Shown piece after piece: positions 41,984-50,898 of a stretch of 60,168 bases of DNA. Made by a program: the position numbers and the translations under genes. The notes below the pieces were generated by a model. The model saw nothing but the letters and a program-made list of their open reading frames with translations. It was not told the origin of the DNA and searched no databases. The stretch spans positions 1 to 60,168 of the forward strand of contig NZ_JAGOGJ010000030.1 in NCBI RefSeq assembly GCF_017996735.1. The letters run 5' to 3'. Numbering within the stretch: the stretch's first letter is position 1; each line of letters begins with the position of its first letter. This stretch comes from Niveispirillum sp. (lineage in GTDB: Bacteria; Pseudomonadota; Alphaproteobacteria; Azospirillales; Azospirillaceae).

Positions 41984-42922
41984 TTGAAGCTTCAGCAATT
42001 GCGATATGTCCTGGAGATCGTGCGGCAGGGTAACCACCTGTCGGCCGCTGCCGCTGCGCTCAACACCTCCCAACCGGGGGTCAGCCGGCAGATCCAGCTT
42101 CTGGAAATCGAGCTGGGGTTTGAGATCTTCGTGCGCACGCGCAACCGCATCGTCGGTCTGACGGAGCCGGGGGAGATCGTCGTTTCCATCGCCCAGCGCA
42201 TCGCCACCGACATTGCCGCGCTGAAGACCCTGAAAAACGATATGCATTCGGGCAACCGCGGCGCCTTCACCATCTGCAGCACCCACAGCCAGGCCCGCTA
42301 TATCCTGCCTCGGGTGGTGGAACAGTTTGCCAGCCGCTATCCCGAGGTACGGCTGCAATTGAAGCAGGGCGATCCGGAGGAGATTTGCGCCTTGGTTGAG
42401 GCGGGCGAGGCTGATCTGGCCGTCTGCACCGAAACCAAGCGTCCTTTCCCCAATCTAGTGAAGTTGGACTGTTTCGAACTGAAGCGCTGCATCGTGGCCA
42501 AGCGTGGGCATCCAATCCTGTCGGTACCCGAACTGACCTTGGCGGAAATCGCCAAGTATCCGCTCATCACCTATGATGAACGATATAGCGGGCGTTGGAA
42601 GATGATGAAGGCCTTCGCCGATGCCGGTTTGGAGCCTAAGATCGCCATGAGTGGCATCGACGCGGATGTGTGCAAAACCTATGTCGCCCTGGGCCTTGGC
42701 ATCGCCATCCTAGGCACCATCGTCTTCGACCCCAACCGTGATGACGGCATCGAAGCCCGTGACGCGGATGACCTGCTGCCGTCCAGCACGATCCAGATCG
42801 CCCTTCGACCGAACACTTATCTGCGTCCCTACCTGCTGGATTTCATCCAGTCGGTCGCGCCCGAACTGACCCCGTCGGTCGTGCGGCGAACCATTCGGGA
42901 GTTCCAGGGGCCGGCCATTTGA
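41984..42922 (+). CDS. LysR-family regulator, CysB/Cbl-like
   Basis: 312 residues. The first residues KLQQLRYVLEIVRQG and HLSAAAAALNTSQPGVSRQIQLLEIELGFEIFVRTRNR are those of the CysB subgroup. A TTG at 41984 is chosen since GGGAG is 6 bp before it and the protein then begins like CysB homologues; an ATG at 41978 touches the GGAG. The C-terminal domain binds an effector that cannot be predicted. Divergent from the amidohydrolase-MFS pair. Confidence 0.88.
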   Translation: MKLQQLRYVLEIVRQGNHLSAAAAALNTSQPGVSRQIQLLEIELGFEIFVRTRNRIVGLTEPGEIVVSIAQRIATDIAALKTLKNDMHSGNRGAFTICSTHSQARYILPRVVEQFASRYPEVRLQLKQGDPEEICALVEAGEADLAVCTETKRPFPNLVKLDCFELKRCIVAKRGHPILSVPELTLAEIAKYPLITYDERYSGRWKMMKAFADAGLEPKIAMSGIDADVCKTYVALGLGIAILGTIVFDPNRDDGIEARDADDLLPSSTIQIALRPNTYLRPYLLDFIQSVAPELTPSVVRRTIREFQGPAI

Positions 42923-43488
42923 AAATGTCGACATCGCCTCCGCGCGCCGAAACACTTAAACCGCAGCTCTCACCGGATGAGCATGCTCATTTCACTCTCA
43001 GCTGTTAACTGTATGTTACCTGCGAGGTCGGTGACAGGTTGGCCCTGAAATGACAAGATCCGCTGATTCTTGTTGAGAATCAGTGATTTAAGCGATGAAT
43101 GCGGGGGCTCGCCTTGACCGACGGTATGACAACTTATTCGTGAATATCTGAAAAGGCAATTCCCCATTGGAAGGGGCGCTTTTGCCCACTCTACGACCGA
43201 GATGGGGGGCCGGAAGCGGACGGGCGGGCGTTCGCGTTTCAGCTCAAGCTGTGCGCGTACCACGGCAGCCCCTGCATGATGGACGCGGATCGACCGGTTC
43301 AGCCGACAGCTTCACCTGCTCACCCCGACCAGACAGTTCGAAGGCCGAAGGCTCCGGCGATTGAAGTCGTTCGCGATTGGCTCAAGAACGGTGGCCTCCG
43401 GCTGGTCCGTCAAACCATCGACCGGCAGCATAAGCGATCGTTACGGCTGCGCCACGTTCCACCTAGCATGGGGCATCACGAAACTGCG
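42923..43488. other. 566-bp region without a supported gene
   Basis: A short hairpin, CTGATTCT-TGTTG-AGAATCAG (43063-43083), is seen. On the plus strand near 43340-43400 the frame reads RRPKAPAIEVVRDWLKNG, which resembles the C-terminal end of LysR proteins of the GcvA type and may be a remnant. Open frames here have no homology I recognise. The stretch separates the LysR gene from the lysine cluster and may be an old recombination junction. Confidence 0.4.
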
Positions 43489-45027
43489 TCAGATATCGAA
43501 CCTCACCCCCTGGGCCAGCGGCAGGGTGCGGCCGTAATTCACCGTATTGGTCGCGCGCCGCATATAGGCCTTCCAGGCGTCGGACCCGGACTCGCGCCCG
43601 CCACCCGTCTCCTTCTCGCCACCGAAGGCCCCGCCGATCTCCGCACCCGAAGGGCCGATATTGACATTGGCGATGCCGCAATCCGACCCGCGGACGGACA
43701 GGAAGGTTTCCGCCTCCCTTATATCGTTGGTGAAGATCGCGGAGGACAGGCCCTGGGGCACGGCATTGTGCTGTGCCAGAACCGCGTTGAAATCGCTGTA
43801 GCGCATCACATAGAGGATCGGCGCGAAGGTCTCCTTCTCCACCGGCCCGCACTGTCCGGCGATCTCGACCAGGGCCGGGCGGACATAATAGGTGTCTGGG
43901 CCGAAGCCCGCCTCCACACGATCACCACCGCACAGGATACCGCCAGCGGCCAAAGCCTCGGCCAGGGCCGCCTGCTGCGCCTGGAAAGCCTGCCGGTCGA
44001 TCAGTGGGCCGACAAGATTGCCCTCCAGCAGCGGGCTGCCCACCGGCACGCTCGCATAGGCCTGCTTCAGGCGCGGTACGAAGCTGTCATAGAGGCTGTC
44101 ATGGACGAACAGGCGGCGCAGGCTGGTGCAGCGCTGGCCGGCCGTGCCCATCGCCGCGAAGGCGATACCGCGCAGCGCCAGGTCCAGATCGGCCGTCGGC
44201 GCCACGATCGCGGCATTGTTGCCACCCAGTTCCAGGATGGCGCGGGCGAAGCGCGCAGCCAGTCGGGGACCGACGACACGCCCCATCGCCGTCGACCCGG
44301 TGGCCGACACCAGCGGCACATGGTGATGATCGACCAGCACCTCCCCCACTGCGCGCCCGCCGATCAGCAGACCGGACAGGCCTTCAGGAACCTCCCCGCC
44401 ATCGGCGCGAAACCGGTCCACGGCGCGGGCGAACAAGGCATCGACAGCCAGTGCCGTCAGTGGCGTCTTCTCCGACGGCTTCCACACCACCGCATTGCCC
44501 GCCACCAGCGCCAGGGCGGCGTTCCAGGCCCAGACGGCCACGGGGAAATTGAAGGCGGAGATGATGCCGGTGACGCCCAGCGGATGCCAGGTCTCCATCA
44601 TCCGGTGTTCCGCCCGTTCCGTGGCGATGGTCAACCCATGCAGCTGGCGCGACAGACCCACGGCGAAGTCGCAGATATCGATCATCTCCTGCACCTCGCC
44701 CAGCCCTTCGGAGATGATCTTACCGGCCTCGATGGAGACAAGGCGGCCCAGCGCCTGCTTGTGGGCGCGCAGTTCCTCTCCCAGCAGGCGCAGCAATTCC
44801 CCCCGCCGGGGGGCCGGCACCAGCCGCCATTGCAGGAAGGCCTGATGGGCAGCATCGATGACCGCAGCCGCTTCCGCCGCATCGGCGTCGCGCACCCGCG
44901 CCAGGATTTCCCCGCTGACCGGTGAGCGGGCGGCCAGGGTGCCGCCCTGATGGCGATGCTTGTCCACGCCGAACCGGTCCAGCATGGACAGGGTCTCGGC
45001 AACCAGGGAAGTCGAGGTGGGTGACAT
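43489..45027 (-). CDS. amaB: Piperideine-6-carboxylate / 2-aminoadipate-semialdehyde dehydrogenase (ALDH7 family)
   Basis: 512 residues. NFPVAVWAWNAALALVAGNAVVWKPSEKTP holds the cofactor lysine, ILELGGNNA the Glu, GTAGQRCTSLRRL the nucleophilic Cys, and NIGPSGAEIGGAFGGEKETGGGRESGSDAWKAYMRR is diagnostic of the antiquitin/AmaB group. It oxidises aminoadipate semialdehyde (in equilibrium with piperideine-6-carboxylate) to 2-aminoadipate in lysine/pipecolate catabolism. The hglS and ydiJ-like genes upstream support this role. ATG 45027 follows GAGGAA. Confidence 0.92.
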   Translation of the reverse strand: MSPTSTSLVAETLSMLDRFGVDKHRHQGGTLAARSPVSGEILARVRDADAAEAAAVIDAAHQAFLQWRLVPAPRRGELLRLLGEELRAHKQALGRLVSIEAGKIISEGLGEVQEMIDICDFAVGLSRQLHGLTIATERAEHRMMETWHPLGVTGIISAFNFPVAVWAWNAALALVAGNAVVWKPSEKTPLTALAVDALFARAVDRFRADGGEVPEGLSGLLIGGRAVGEVLVDHHHVPLVSATGSTAMGRVVGPRLAARFARAILELGGNNAAIVAPTADLDLALRGIAFAAMGTAGQRCTSLRRLFVHDSLYDSFVPRLKQAYASVPVGSPLLEGNLVGPLIDRQAFQAQQAALAEALAAGGILCGGDRVEAGFGPDTYYVRPALVEIAGQCGPVEKETFAPILYVMRYSDFNAVLAQHNAVPQGLSSAIFTNDIREAETFLSVRGSDCGIANVNIGPSGAEIGGAFGGEKETGGGRESGSDAWKAYMRRATNTVNYGRTLPLAQGVRFDI

Positions 45028-45038
45028 GATGCGGTTCC

Positions 45039-47972
45039 TCATGGATGAAGGGAGTTCGGCAGATGAGCCAGCAACGCCTCCGCCGGATGGCGGGGCCGGA
45101 AGTCCGCCATCCGGCGGGTCTGGCAACGACAGGAAAAGCCGGTGGCAAGCACGCGGTCGGCCGGGATGCCGGCCAGTTTCGGCCGCCAGCTCATCTCGAA
45201 CAGCCGGGACGACAGTTCGGCATGTTCCCGCTCATGCCCGAACAGGCCGGCCATGCCGCAGCAGCCCGTCGCCTGGACCTCCAGAGTCAGGCCGAAGGCG
45301 GCGAAGATGCCCTGCCAGTGTCGGGGGGCGCGGGGTGTTGATGTCCGTTCCGTGCAATGCGTGAACAGGCGGAAGGGGGCGTCCGCCCACGCCCCTTTCG
45401 GCACCCGGATACGCCCGGCGGCGATCTCCCCCGCCAGGAAATCCTCCAGCGCCAGGATGCGCCTTCCGTCGGCGCGGGGTGGTGCGTCCTGGCGGTATTC
45501 ATGATCCTGCATCAGCAGGGCTACCGGTTCGATCCCGATGACCGGCAGGCCGGTTTCCAGCAACCGGCCCTGGAAATCGCGCGCCGCCTGCGCCACACCC
45601 GCGAACCGGTCCAGAATGCCCAGCACATGCAGGGCCTTGCCGTTGGGTCGCGCGGCGATCTGATGGACCCTGAAACCGAGCGCTGACAGCAGGTCGCGCA
45701 CCGCATGCACCGTGGCCCCATCGAAACTGCCGGTAAACGTATCCTCCAGCAGCAGCACGGTTCGCGCCTTTTCAGCCTGAGAGAACCCGGACCAAATGGC
45801 AAGGTCGGCGGAGGACGGGGAACGCCCGCCCTTTGCCGGATCGATCCGGGGCAGGTCGATCAGGCCGAACCGGCGACGCAACGGACCTGACGCCCATCGC
45901 AACAGCAGGTTGGCCACGCCGGGCAAGCGGCAGGCGACCGGCAGGAACATTTCCAGGCGCGCCACCAGATGGTCGCGCAATGGCCGGCGGCGGCGCTGGT
46001 GGAAGGCGTGCAGGAAGCGGGACCGCATGGATGGGATATCGACCTTGACCGGGCATTGCCCCGCGCAGGCCTTACAGGACAGGCAGGTCGCCAAGGCGGC
46101 ATGCACCTCCCCTTCGAACGCTTCCAGGGTGTCGGGTGCGGTGGGTCGGCTTTTCAGCCGCGCCCATTCCCGCAACAGGGCGGCACGGCCCTTCGGCGAT
46201 TGCCGCCGGTCGCGCGTCACCTTGTAGGACGGGCACATCGCATCGTCGGCATCCCAGTTGAAACAGGCGCCATTGCTGTTGCAGGCGATGGCCTTTTCAA
46301 AGGGCTGGGCCAGGGAAGGCCCGATCTGCCGGTCGAAACCGCCCCGGAACGGAACGCCGTCGATCCGGTCGACCGGCTTGGCCGCATCGGGCGAGGTCAG
46401 CTTGCCTGGGTTCAGCAGGTTCAGCGGATCGGCGGCCCGCTTGATGCGGCAAATCTCCGCATAGAGTACCGGCCCGAAGAACAAGGGCGAATATTCGCCC
46501 CGGAAGCCCCGCCCATGTTCGCCCCACAGCAGGCCGCCATGTTTGGCGGCCAGTGCCGCCACCGCGTCGGAGATGGGGCGGATCAGGGCGGCATCGGCGG
46601 GGTCGCGCATATCCAGCGCCGGGCGGACATGCAGGCACCCGACATCGGCGTGCCCGAACATGCCGTAACCCAGCCCATGGCCATCCAGGATGGCGCGGAA
46701 GCCGGTGATGAAATCGACCAGCCGTTCCGGCGGCACCGCCGCATCCTCGACAAACGGTGTACCCTGACGCAACCCATCCAGCCGGCCCAGCAGGCCGACC
46801 GCCTTTTCCCGCAAGGACCAGAGCTGGGCGATGGTGGCGGGATCGCGCACGATGGCCCAATCCAGCACCGTCCCCGCGCCCGCATCCAGCAGCGCCGACA
46901 GCCGGCCCAGCGCCCGGTCCAGCTGCGCCGGTCCATCGGCCACGAACTCCACGATATTCAGCCCGCCGACCGGCGATGTCGCAGGACCACCCAGAACACC
47001 GTCGATATCGGTCCAGACCGGATCCTGGCGCGCCAGGCGCAGGATCTTGTCGTCCAGGATCTCGATGGCCGCTGGCTCCGTCGCCAACAACCGTTCAATA
47101 TCGGCCAGCGCACCATCGAAGGCCCCGTAACGGATGCCGACAAGCGCCCGGCAGGCGGGAATGGGCCGGACGCGCAGGATCAGGCGCGTGGTGACGGCCA
47201 GCGTCCCCTCCGACCCCGCCAGCAGATAATGCAGCCGGAACATCCCGTCCCCGCCCACGACATTCTGAAGATTGTAACCGGTCAGGCCCCGGTTCATGCG
47301 GGGAAACACCTCCGCGATCAGGTCGCGGTGGCGGCTGACGACGCGATGCACCTCGCGATAAAGCCTCCCCGCCAGATCATCCTGTCGCAGGACCAGCCGC
47401 AGTGCGGCGCGGTCAAGGGCCCGTACGCAATGGCTGGAGCCGTCGGCCAGCACGACCTCCATCTCCTCGATATAGTCCGAGGTCTTGCCATAGATCCGGG
47501 AGCCCTTTCCCGACGCATCGGTGGCCACCATGCCGCCCAGCGTGGCGCGCGACGCGGTGGACACGGTGGGCGGAAAGAACAGGCCGTGAGGCCGCAGGAA
47601 GGCGTTCAACTGGTTCAGCACCACGCCCGGCTGCACGGTGACGGTCAGCCGTTCCAGGTCCAATCCCTCGATCCGGTTCATGTGGTGCGAGGTGTCGATG
47701 ACCACGCCTGCGGTCAGCGACTGCCCGTTCGTGCCGGTCCCGCCGCCCCGGGGCGCCAGGGGTATGGGGCCGTCGGGCGCGGACGCGGCCAGTCTGACGA
47801 TCAGGGCGATATCCTCCCCGTCGCATGGGAACAGCACGGCGGCGGGCGGGCGCTGATAGATGCTGTTGTCGGTGGCGAACACCGTGCGGGTCGCATCATC
47901 ATCGGCGATATCGCCACGATACCCGCCATCCCGCAGCGCCGCCAGGAACCGGGCGATCGATTCCACCCTCAC
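45039..47972 (-). CDS. ydiJ: FAD/4Fe-4S D-2-hydroxyglutarate dehydrogenase, YdiJ-like
   Basis: 977 residues in two parts. The N-terminal FAD_binding_4 oxidase domain (PRGGGTGTNGQSLTAGVVID) and its C-terminal substrate domain end near residue 530; a ferredoxin-like segment has ATCLSCKACAGQCPVKVDIP for iron-sulphur clusters; a CCG-like domain follows (VQATGCCGMAGLFGHE). This is the YdiJ architecture. In the lysine pathway it oxidises the 2-hydroxyglutarate made by HglS to 2-oxoglutarate. GTG start; overlaps hglS by GTGA. Confidence 0.88.
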   Translation of the reverse strand: MRVESIARFLAALRDGGYRGDIADDDATRTVFATDNSIYQRPPAAVLFPCDGEDIALIVRLAASAPDGPIPLAPRGGGTGTNGQSLTAGVVIDTSHHMNRIEGLDLERLTVTVQPGVVLNQLNAFLRPHGLFFPPTVSTASRATLGGMVATDASGKGSRIYGKTSDYIEEMEVVLADGSSHCVRALDRAALRLVLRQDDLAGRLYREVHRVVSRHRDLIAEVFPRMNRGLTGYNLQNVVGGDGMFRLHYLLAGSEGTLAVTTRLILRVRPIPACRALVGIRYGAFDGALADIERLLATEPAAIEILDDKILRLARQDPVWTDIDGVLGGPATSPVGGLNIVEFVADGPAQLDRALGRLSALLDAGAGTVLDWAIVRDPATIAQLWSLREKAVGLLGRLDGLRQGTPFVEDAAVPPERLVDFITGFRAILDGHGLGYGMFGHADVGCLHVRPALDMRDPADAALIRPISDAVAALAAKHGGLLWGEHGRGFRGEYSPLFFGPVLYAEICRIKRAADPLNLLNPGKLTSPDAAKPVDRIDGVPFRGGFDRQIGPSLAQPFEKAIACNSNGACFNWDADDAMCPSYKVTRDRRQSPKGRAALLREWARLKSRPTAPDTLEAFEGEVHAALATCLSCKACAGQCPVKVDIPSMRSRFLHAFHQRRRRPLRDHLVARLEMFLPVACRLPGVANLLLRWASGPLRRRFGLIDLPRIDPAKGGRSPSSADLAIWSGFSQAEKARTVLLLEDTFTGSFDGATVHAVRDLLSALGFRVHQIAARPNGKALHVLGILDRFAGVAQAARDFQGRLLETGLPVIGIEPVALLMQDHEYRQDAPPRADGRRILALEDFLAGEIAAGRIRVPKGAWADAPFRLFTHCTERTSTPRAPRHWQGIFAAFGLTLEVQATGCCGMAGLFGHEREHAELSSRLFEMSWRPKLAGIPADRVLATGFSCRCQTRRMADFRPRHPAEALLAHLPNSLHP

Positions 47973-49366
47973 GCCTCCGCCCTGAACGGCAGGTCCGGGT
48001 CCAGGCCCAGCCGTGCCAGCGCCTTGCGGATCGACAAAGCCTGCGCCTCGGCATAAAGCGCCATCTCATCCTGGATGGACGCCCCCAGCGCATGTTCCAG
48101 CGACGCGCGGTTGGACCGCTCGTCATAATGACGCTGCTCCCCTGCTCCCAGATTGGACTGGAAGATACCGGCGGCACTGACCGGCAGAAAATCCTCATAA
48201 GTGATGGGCTCATAGCCCAGATATCCTTGGGTCACGAGGTGATCCACCGATGGGGCCGACACTCTATCGGCAACCGCCTCCAGTCCGGCCGGAGTGGGGA
48301 AATAGCAGAAGAAGGCCAGTTCCCGATCGCGCAGCATCCGCCAATCGTCGGGGAAGGACCGGAACCGCACCTTCAGGGCGGCGTCATGATCGCCTGTCTG
48401 CGCATCCCGCCGCGCCGCCATCAGCAACTCGTCATAGAGCGCACGGCCCTTGGGCGTCAGGGCCGCCCCGCGCTGTTCGATCTCCCCGAACCGGGCCGTG
48501 TGGGTGCCCTGCACATCGCCCTTGCCGGTGCCGAAACTGACCGGTTCCGACAGGGCCTGGAAGCTGGTCTGGCGCAGCAGGATGGGACAGGCGCGGCGCG
48601 GCGGCCCCTCGATCAGCGCCTTCGCCGCCATGCCCCGAGCGGCCATGCCCGCCTGCACCGCGTCGATATCCAGGGTGCGCGGGGTCAGGTGGTTGATATG
48701 CGGACCCCGGAAGCTGACGACATCGGCGACCAGCCGGTGTGCGTCCAATAGCGCCTTGTAGGTAGACAGGCAGACATTGGCCTGACTGTGCCAGCGGAAG
48801 GTCTCCAGCGCCTCGCGCACGAACTCGACCGCCTGATCCCGGGTCAGGCCACCCAGCGCCTCCGACGTCGCCACCAACTCCAGGGCGCGCGGCGTGAATA
48901 TCCGCCGTCCCGACAGGATGGAAGCCGCCTCCACCCGCAACCCCTCATCCTCGATCAGTTCCAGGCGCAGCAACGAGGTGAAGACACGGAAGGGATTGCG
49001 GCGCAGGGCGTCGGCATCCACCGGCCGGAAGGCGGTGGAATGCACCGGCACCCCCGCCATGGACAGATCATAATAGCCGACGGGAACCATGCCCATGACC
49101 GCGAACAACCGGCGCATGTCGAACAGTTCGGCGATGCTGCCCACGCGGATGGCGCCATGGCGCTCGACATCCAGCCGAGCCAGCTCGCCATCCCGCTCCA
49201 GCCGGGCCTTCAGGGCCGGTTCGGATGCCAGCGCGTCGCCATTCACCGCCGCCACAAGGTCCAGCAGGGTGCCATATTGCGGCACCTCAGCCCGGTACAT
49301 GTCCGACAGGGCGCTGGAAAACAGGCTGCGGATTTCGTCGGGCGGAACAAACGCTGTCCTCGTCAT
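47969..49366 (-). CDS. hglS: 2-oxoadipate dioxygenase/decarboxylase (D-2-hydroxyglutarate synthase)
   Basis: 465 residues, formerly DUF1338. The Pseudomonas putida HglS residues are found at almost identical positions: His70 and Arg74 in ERHGAIR, His226 in GPHINHLTPR, and Glu295 in RFGEIEQRG. The enzyme converts 2-oxoadipate to D-2-hydroxyglutarate with O2 using Fe(II). First gene of the hglS-ydiJ-amaB transcript; ATG after GGGAGCCGTAG. This is the most secure functional assignment of the region. Confidence 0.95.
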   Translation of the reverse strand: MTRTAFVPPDEIRSLFSSALSDMYRAEVPQYGTLLDLVAAVNGDALASEPALKARLERDGELARLDVERHGAIRVGSIAELFDMRRLFAVMGMVPVGYYDLSMAGVPVHSTAFRPVDADALRRNPFRVFTSLLRLELIEDEGLRVEAASILSGRRIFTPRALELVATSEALGGLTRDQAVEFVREALETFRWHSQANVCLSTYKALLDAHRLVADVVSFRGPHINHLTPRTLDIDAVQAGMAARGMAAKALIEGPPRRACPILLRQTSFQALSEPVSFGTGKGDVQGTHTARFGEIEQRGAALTPKGRALYDELLMAARRDAQTGDHDAALKVRFRSFPDDWRMLRDRELAFFCYFPTPAGLEAVADRVSAPSVDHLVTQGYLGYEPITYEDFLPVSAAGIFQSNLGAGEQRHYDERSNRASLEHALGASIQDEMALYAEAQALSIRKALARLGLDPDLPFRAEA

Positions 49367-49450
49367 CTACGGCTCCCAAGGCGGCGGAATGAACGGGTGG
49401 GAGCTTCGTCCGGCAAGGGCCGGCAATCAAATCAGGGATTATCAAGATCC

Positions 49451-49517
49451 CATTCCGCAACGGAATGATCTGCAGACATGGCGCTGGCCAGGAGCCAACC
49501 TCATTCCCCGCCGGAAT
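49451..49517. promoter_or_regulatory. Two ATTCC-N5-GGAAT inverted repeats in the lysine divergent promoter
   Basis: ATTCC-N5-GGAAT occurs at 49452-49466, flanked by C and G so that 7-bp arms are perfect, and again at 49503-49517, with centres 51 bp apart. Both lie in the region between hglS and the amaA-like gene. They look like operator sites of the local regulator, perhaps the LysR at 50899. Confidence 0.6.
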
Positions 49518-49609
49518 AATGTTTGGAACAAGTGTCGCTATGCAGGATGATGCCCATCCGCCATCGCTGTACCCGGCACCACACAATTTCCGGACTTGGG
49601 TAACGACAG

Positions 49610-50892
49610 ATGCTGGGCAATGACCGCTCCCACGGGCTTTGGGAAAAGACCGCCCCACCACCCGGCCCCTGCACGCCCCTGACCGGGGTTGAGCGGACGG
49701 ATGTGGCGATCATCGGCGGCGGCTATACCGGCCTGTCGGCAGCCCTGCACCTGGCAGAGGCCGGGGTCGCAGTCACCGTGCTGGAGGCGGTGGAGCCCGG
49801 CTTCGGCGGGGCGGGCCGCAATGTCGGGCTGGTCAATGCCGGCATGTGGGTGATGCCCGACCATCTGTCCGAAGTGCTGGGACCGGAACGGGGGCAGCGG
49901 CTGCTGGACCTGCTGGGCGACGGGCCGCGGCAGGTCTTCGCCCTGGTGGAGCGGCTGGGCATCGATTGCGAGGTGGAGAAGAACGGCACGCTGCATTGCG
50001 CAGTCGGGCTCGACGGGTTGGCGGAGATCCGGCAGCGCCAAGCGCAATGGGCGCGGCACGGCGCCCCCGTCCGGCTGCTGGATGCGGCGGAAACCCGCGC
50101 CCGCACGGGATCGGCGGCCTATGTCGGCGCCCTGCTGGATGCCCGTGCCGGCACCATCCAGCCGCTGGCCTATGCCCGTGGCTTGGCCCGATCCGCCCTG
50201 ACCGCCGGTGCCCGGATCTTCACGGGCAGTCCGGTCAGGGACGCCCAGGCCCAGGGCGGGCAATGGCTTCTGTCCACCGATCGCGGCACCCTGGTGGCCG
50301 ACCGGGTGATCGTGGCCACGGATGCCTATGCCAACGGCCCGTGGTCGCAGGTGCGCACCGAACAGGTGCATCTGCCCTATTTCAATGTTGCCACCCCGCC
50401 CTTACCCCCCGGCATCCGCGAGACCATCCTGCCCGGCCGCGAAGGGGCCTGGGACACGCGCGAGGTACTGAGTTCGTTCCGCATGGACCGGGCGGGGCGG
50501 ATGGTGTTCGGCAGTGTCGGCGCGCTCAGCGGCACAGGCGCCGCCATCCATCGGGCCTGGGCCTACCGTGCCCTGCGCCGGATGTTCCCCCGATCGGCCC
50601 CGGCACGTTCGGGGCGGAATGGTATGGGGGGATCGGCCTGACCGACGACCACCCGCCGCGCTTCCCCCGTTTCGCCGACAATGTGATCAGCTTCAGCGGC
50701 TATAATGGCCGGGGCATCGCGCCCGGCACCGTGTTTGGCAAGCTGGCGGCGGCACTGATTCTGGGTACCGTGCAGGAGGGGGAATTGCCGTTGCCCCTGT
50801 CGCGGGTCACAAGGCCGCGCCTGGGGTGGGCCCGTGAAGCCGTCTATGAGGCCGGCGCCCAACTCGTGCATGCCGCCTCCGCCCGCTGGTGA
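49610..50892 (+). pseudogene. amaA: FAD-dependent L-pipecolate-oxidase-like gene with frameshift
   Basis: The first frame (to 50641) has the FAD motif VAIIGGGYTGLSAALHLAEAG and GRNVGLVNAGM typical of the AmaA/DAO family. Near 50587-50591, in a run of five C, it shifts: the family-typical continuation IGPGTFGAEWYGGIGLTDDHPPR, then FSGYNGRGIAPGTVFG, is in the next frame and ends at 50892. One additional C would restore a 427-residue protein. It would oxidise L-pipecolate to piperideine-6-carboxylate, feeding AmaB. Real mutation and sequencing error cannot be separated here. ATG at 49610 has only a weak ribosome site. Confidence 0.82.
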
Positions 50893-50898
50893 CGGGGT

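Noticed and set aside
43140..43230. tRNA-like stretch (GACCGAGATGGGGGGCC with flanking pairs)
   Set aside because: No T-loop GTTCRA, no cloverleaf and no CCA end could be built on either strand.
42970..43263. Minus-strand open frame of 97 codons
   Set aside because: No ribosome site or homology that I can name; its composition differs from neighbouring genes, so I keep the region as non-coding.
45969..48056. Plus-strand frame of 695 codons over the ydiJ-like gene
   Set aside because: Arg/Gln/His-rich shadow frame; the minus-strand protein has all oxidase and Fe-S motifs.
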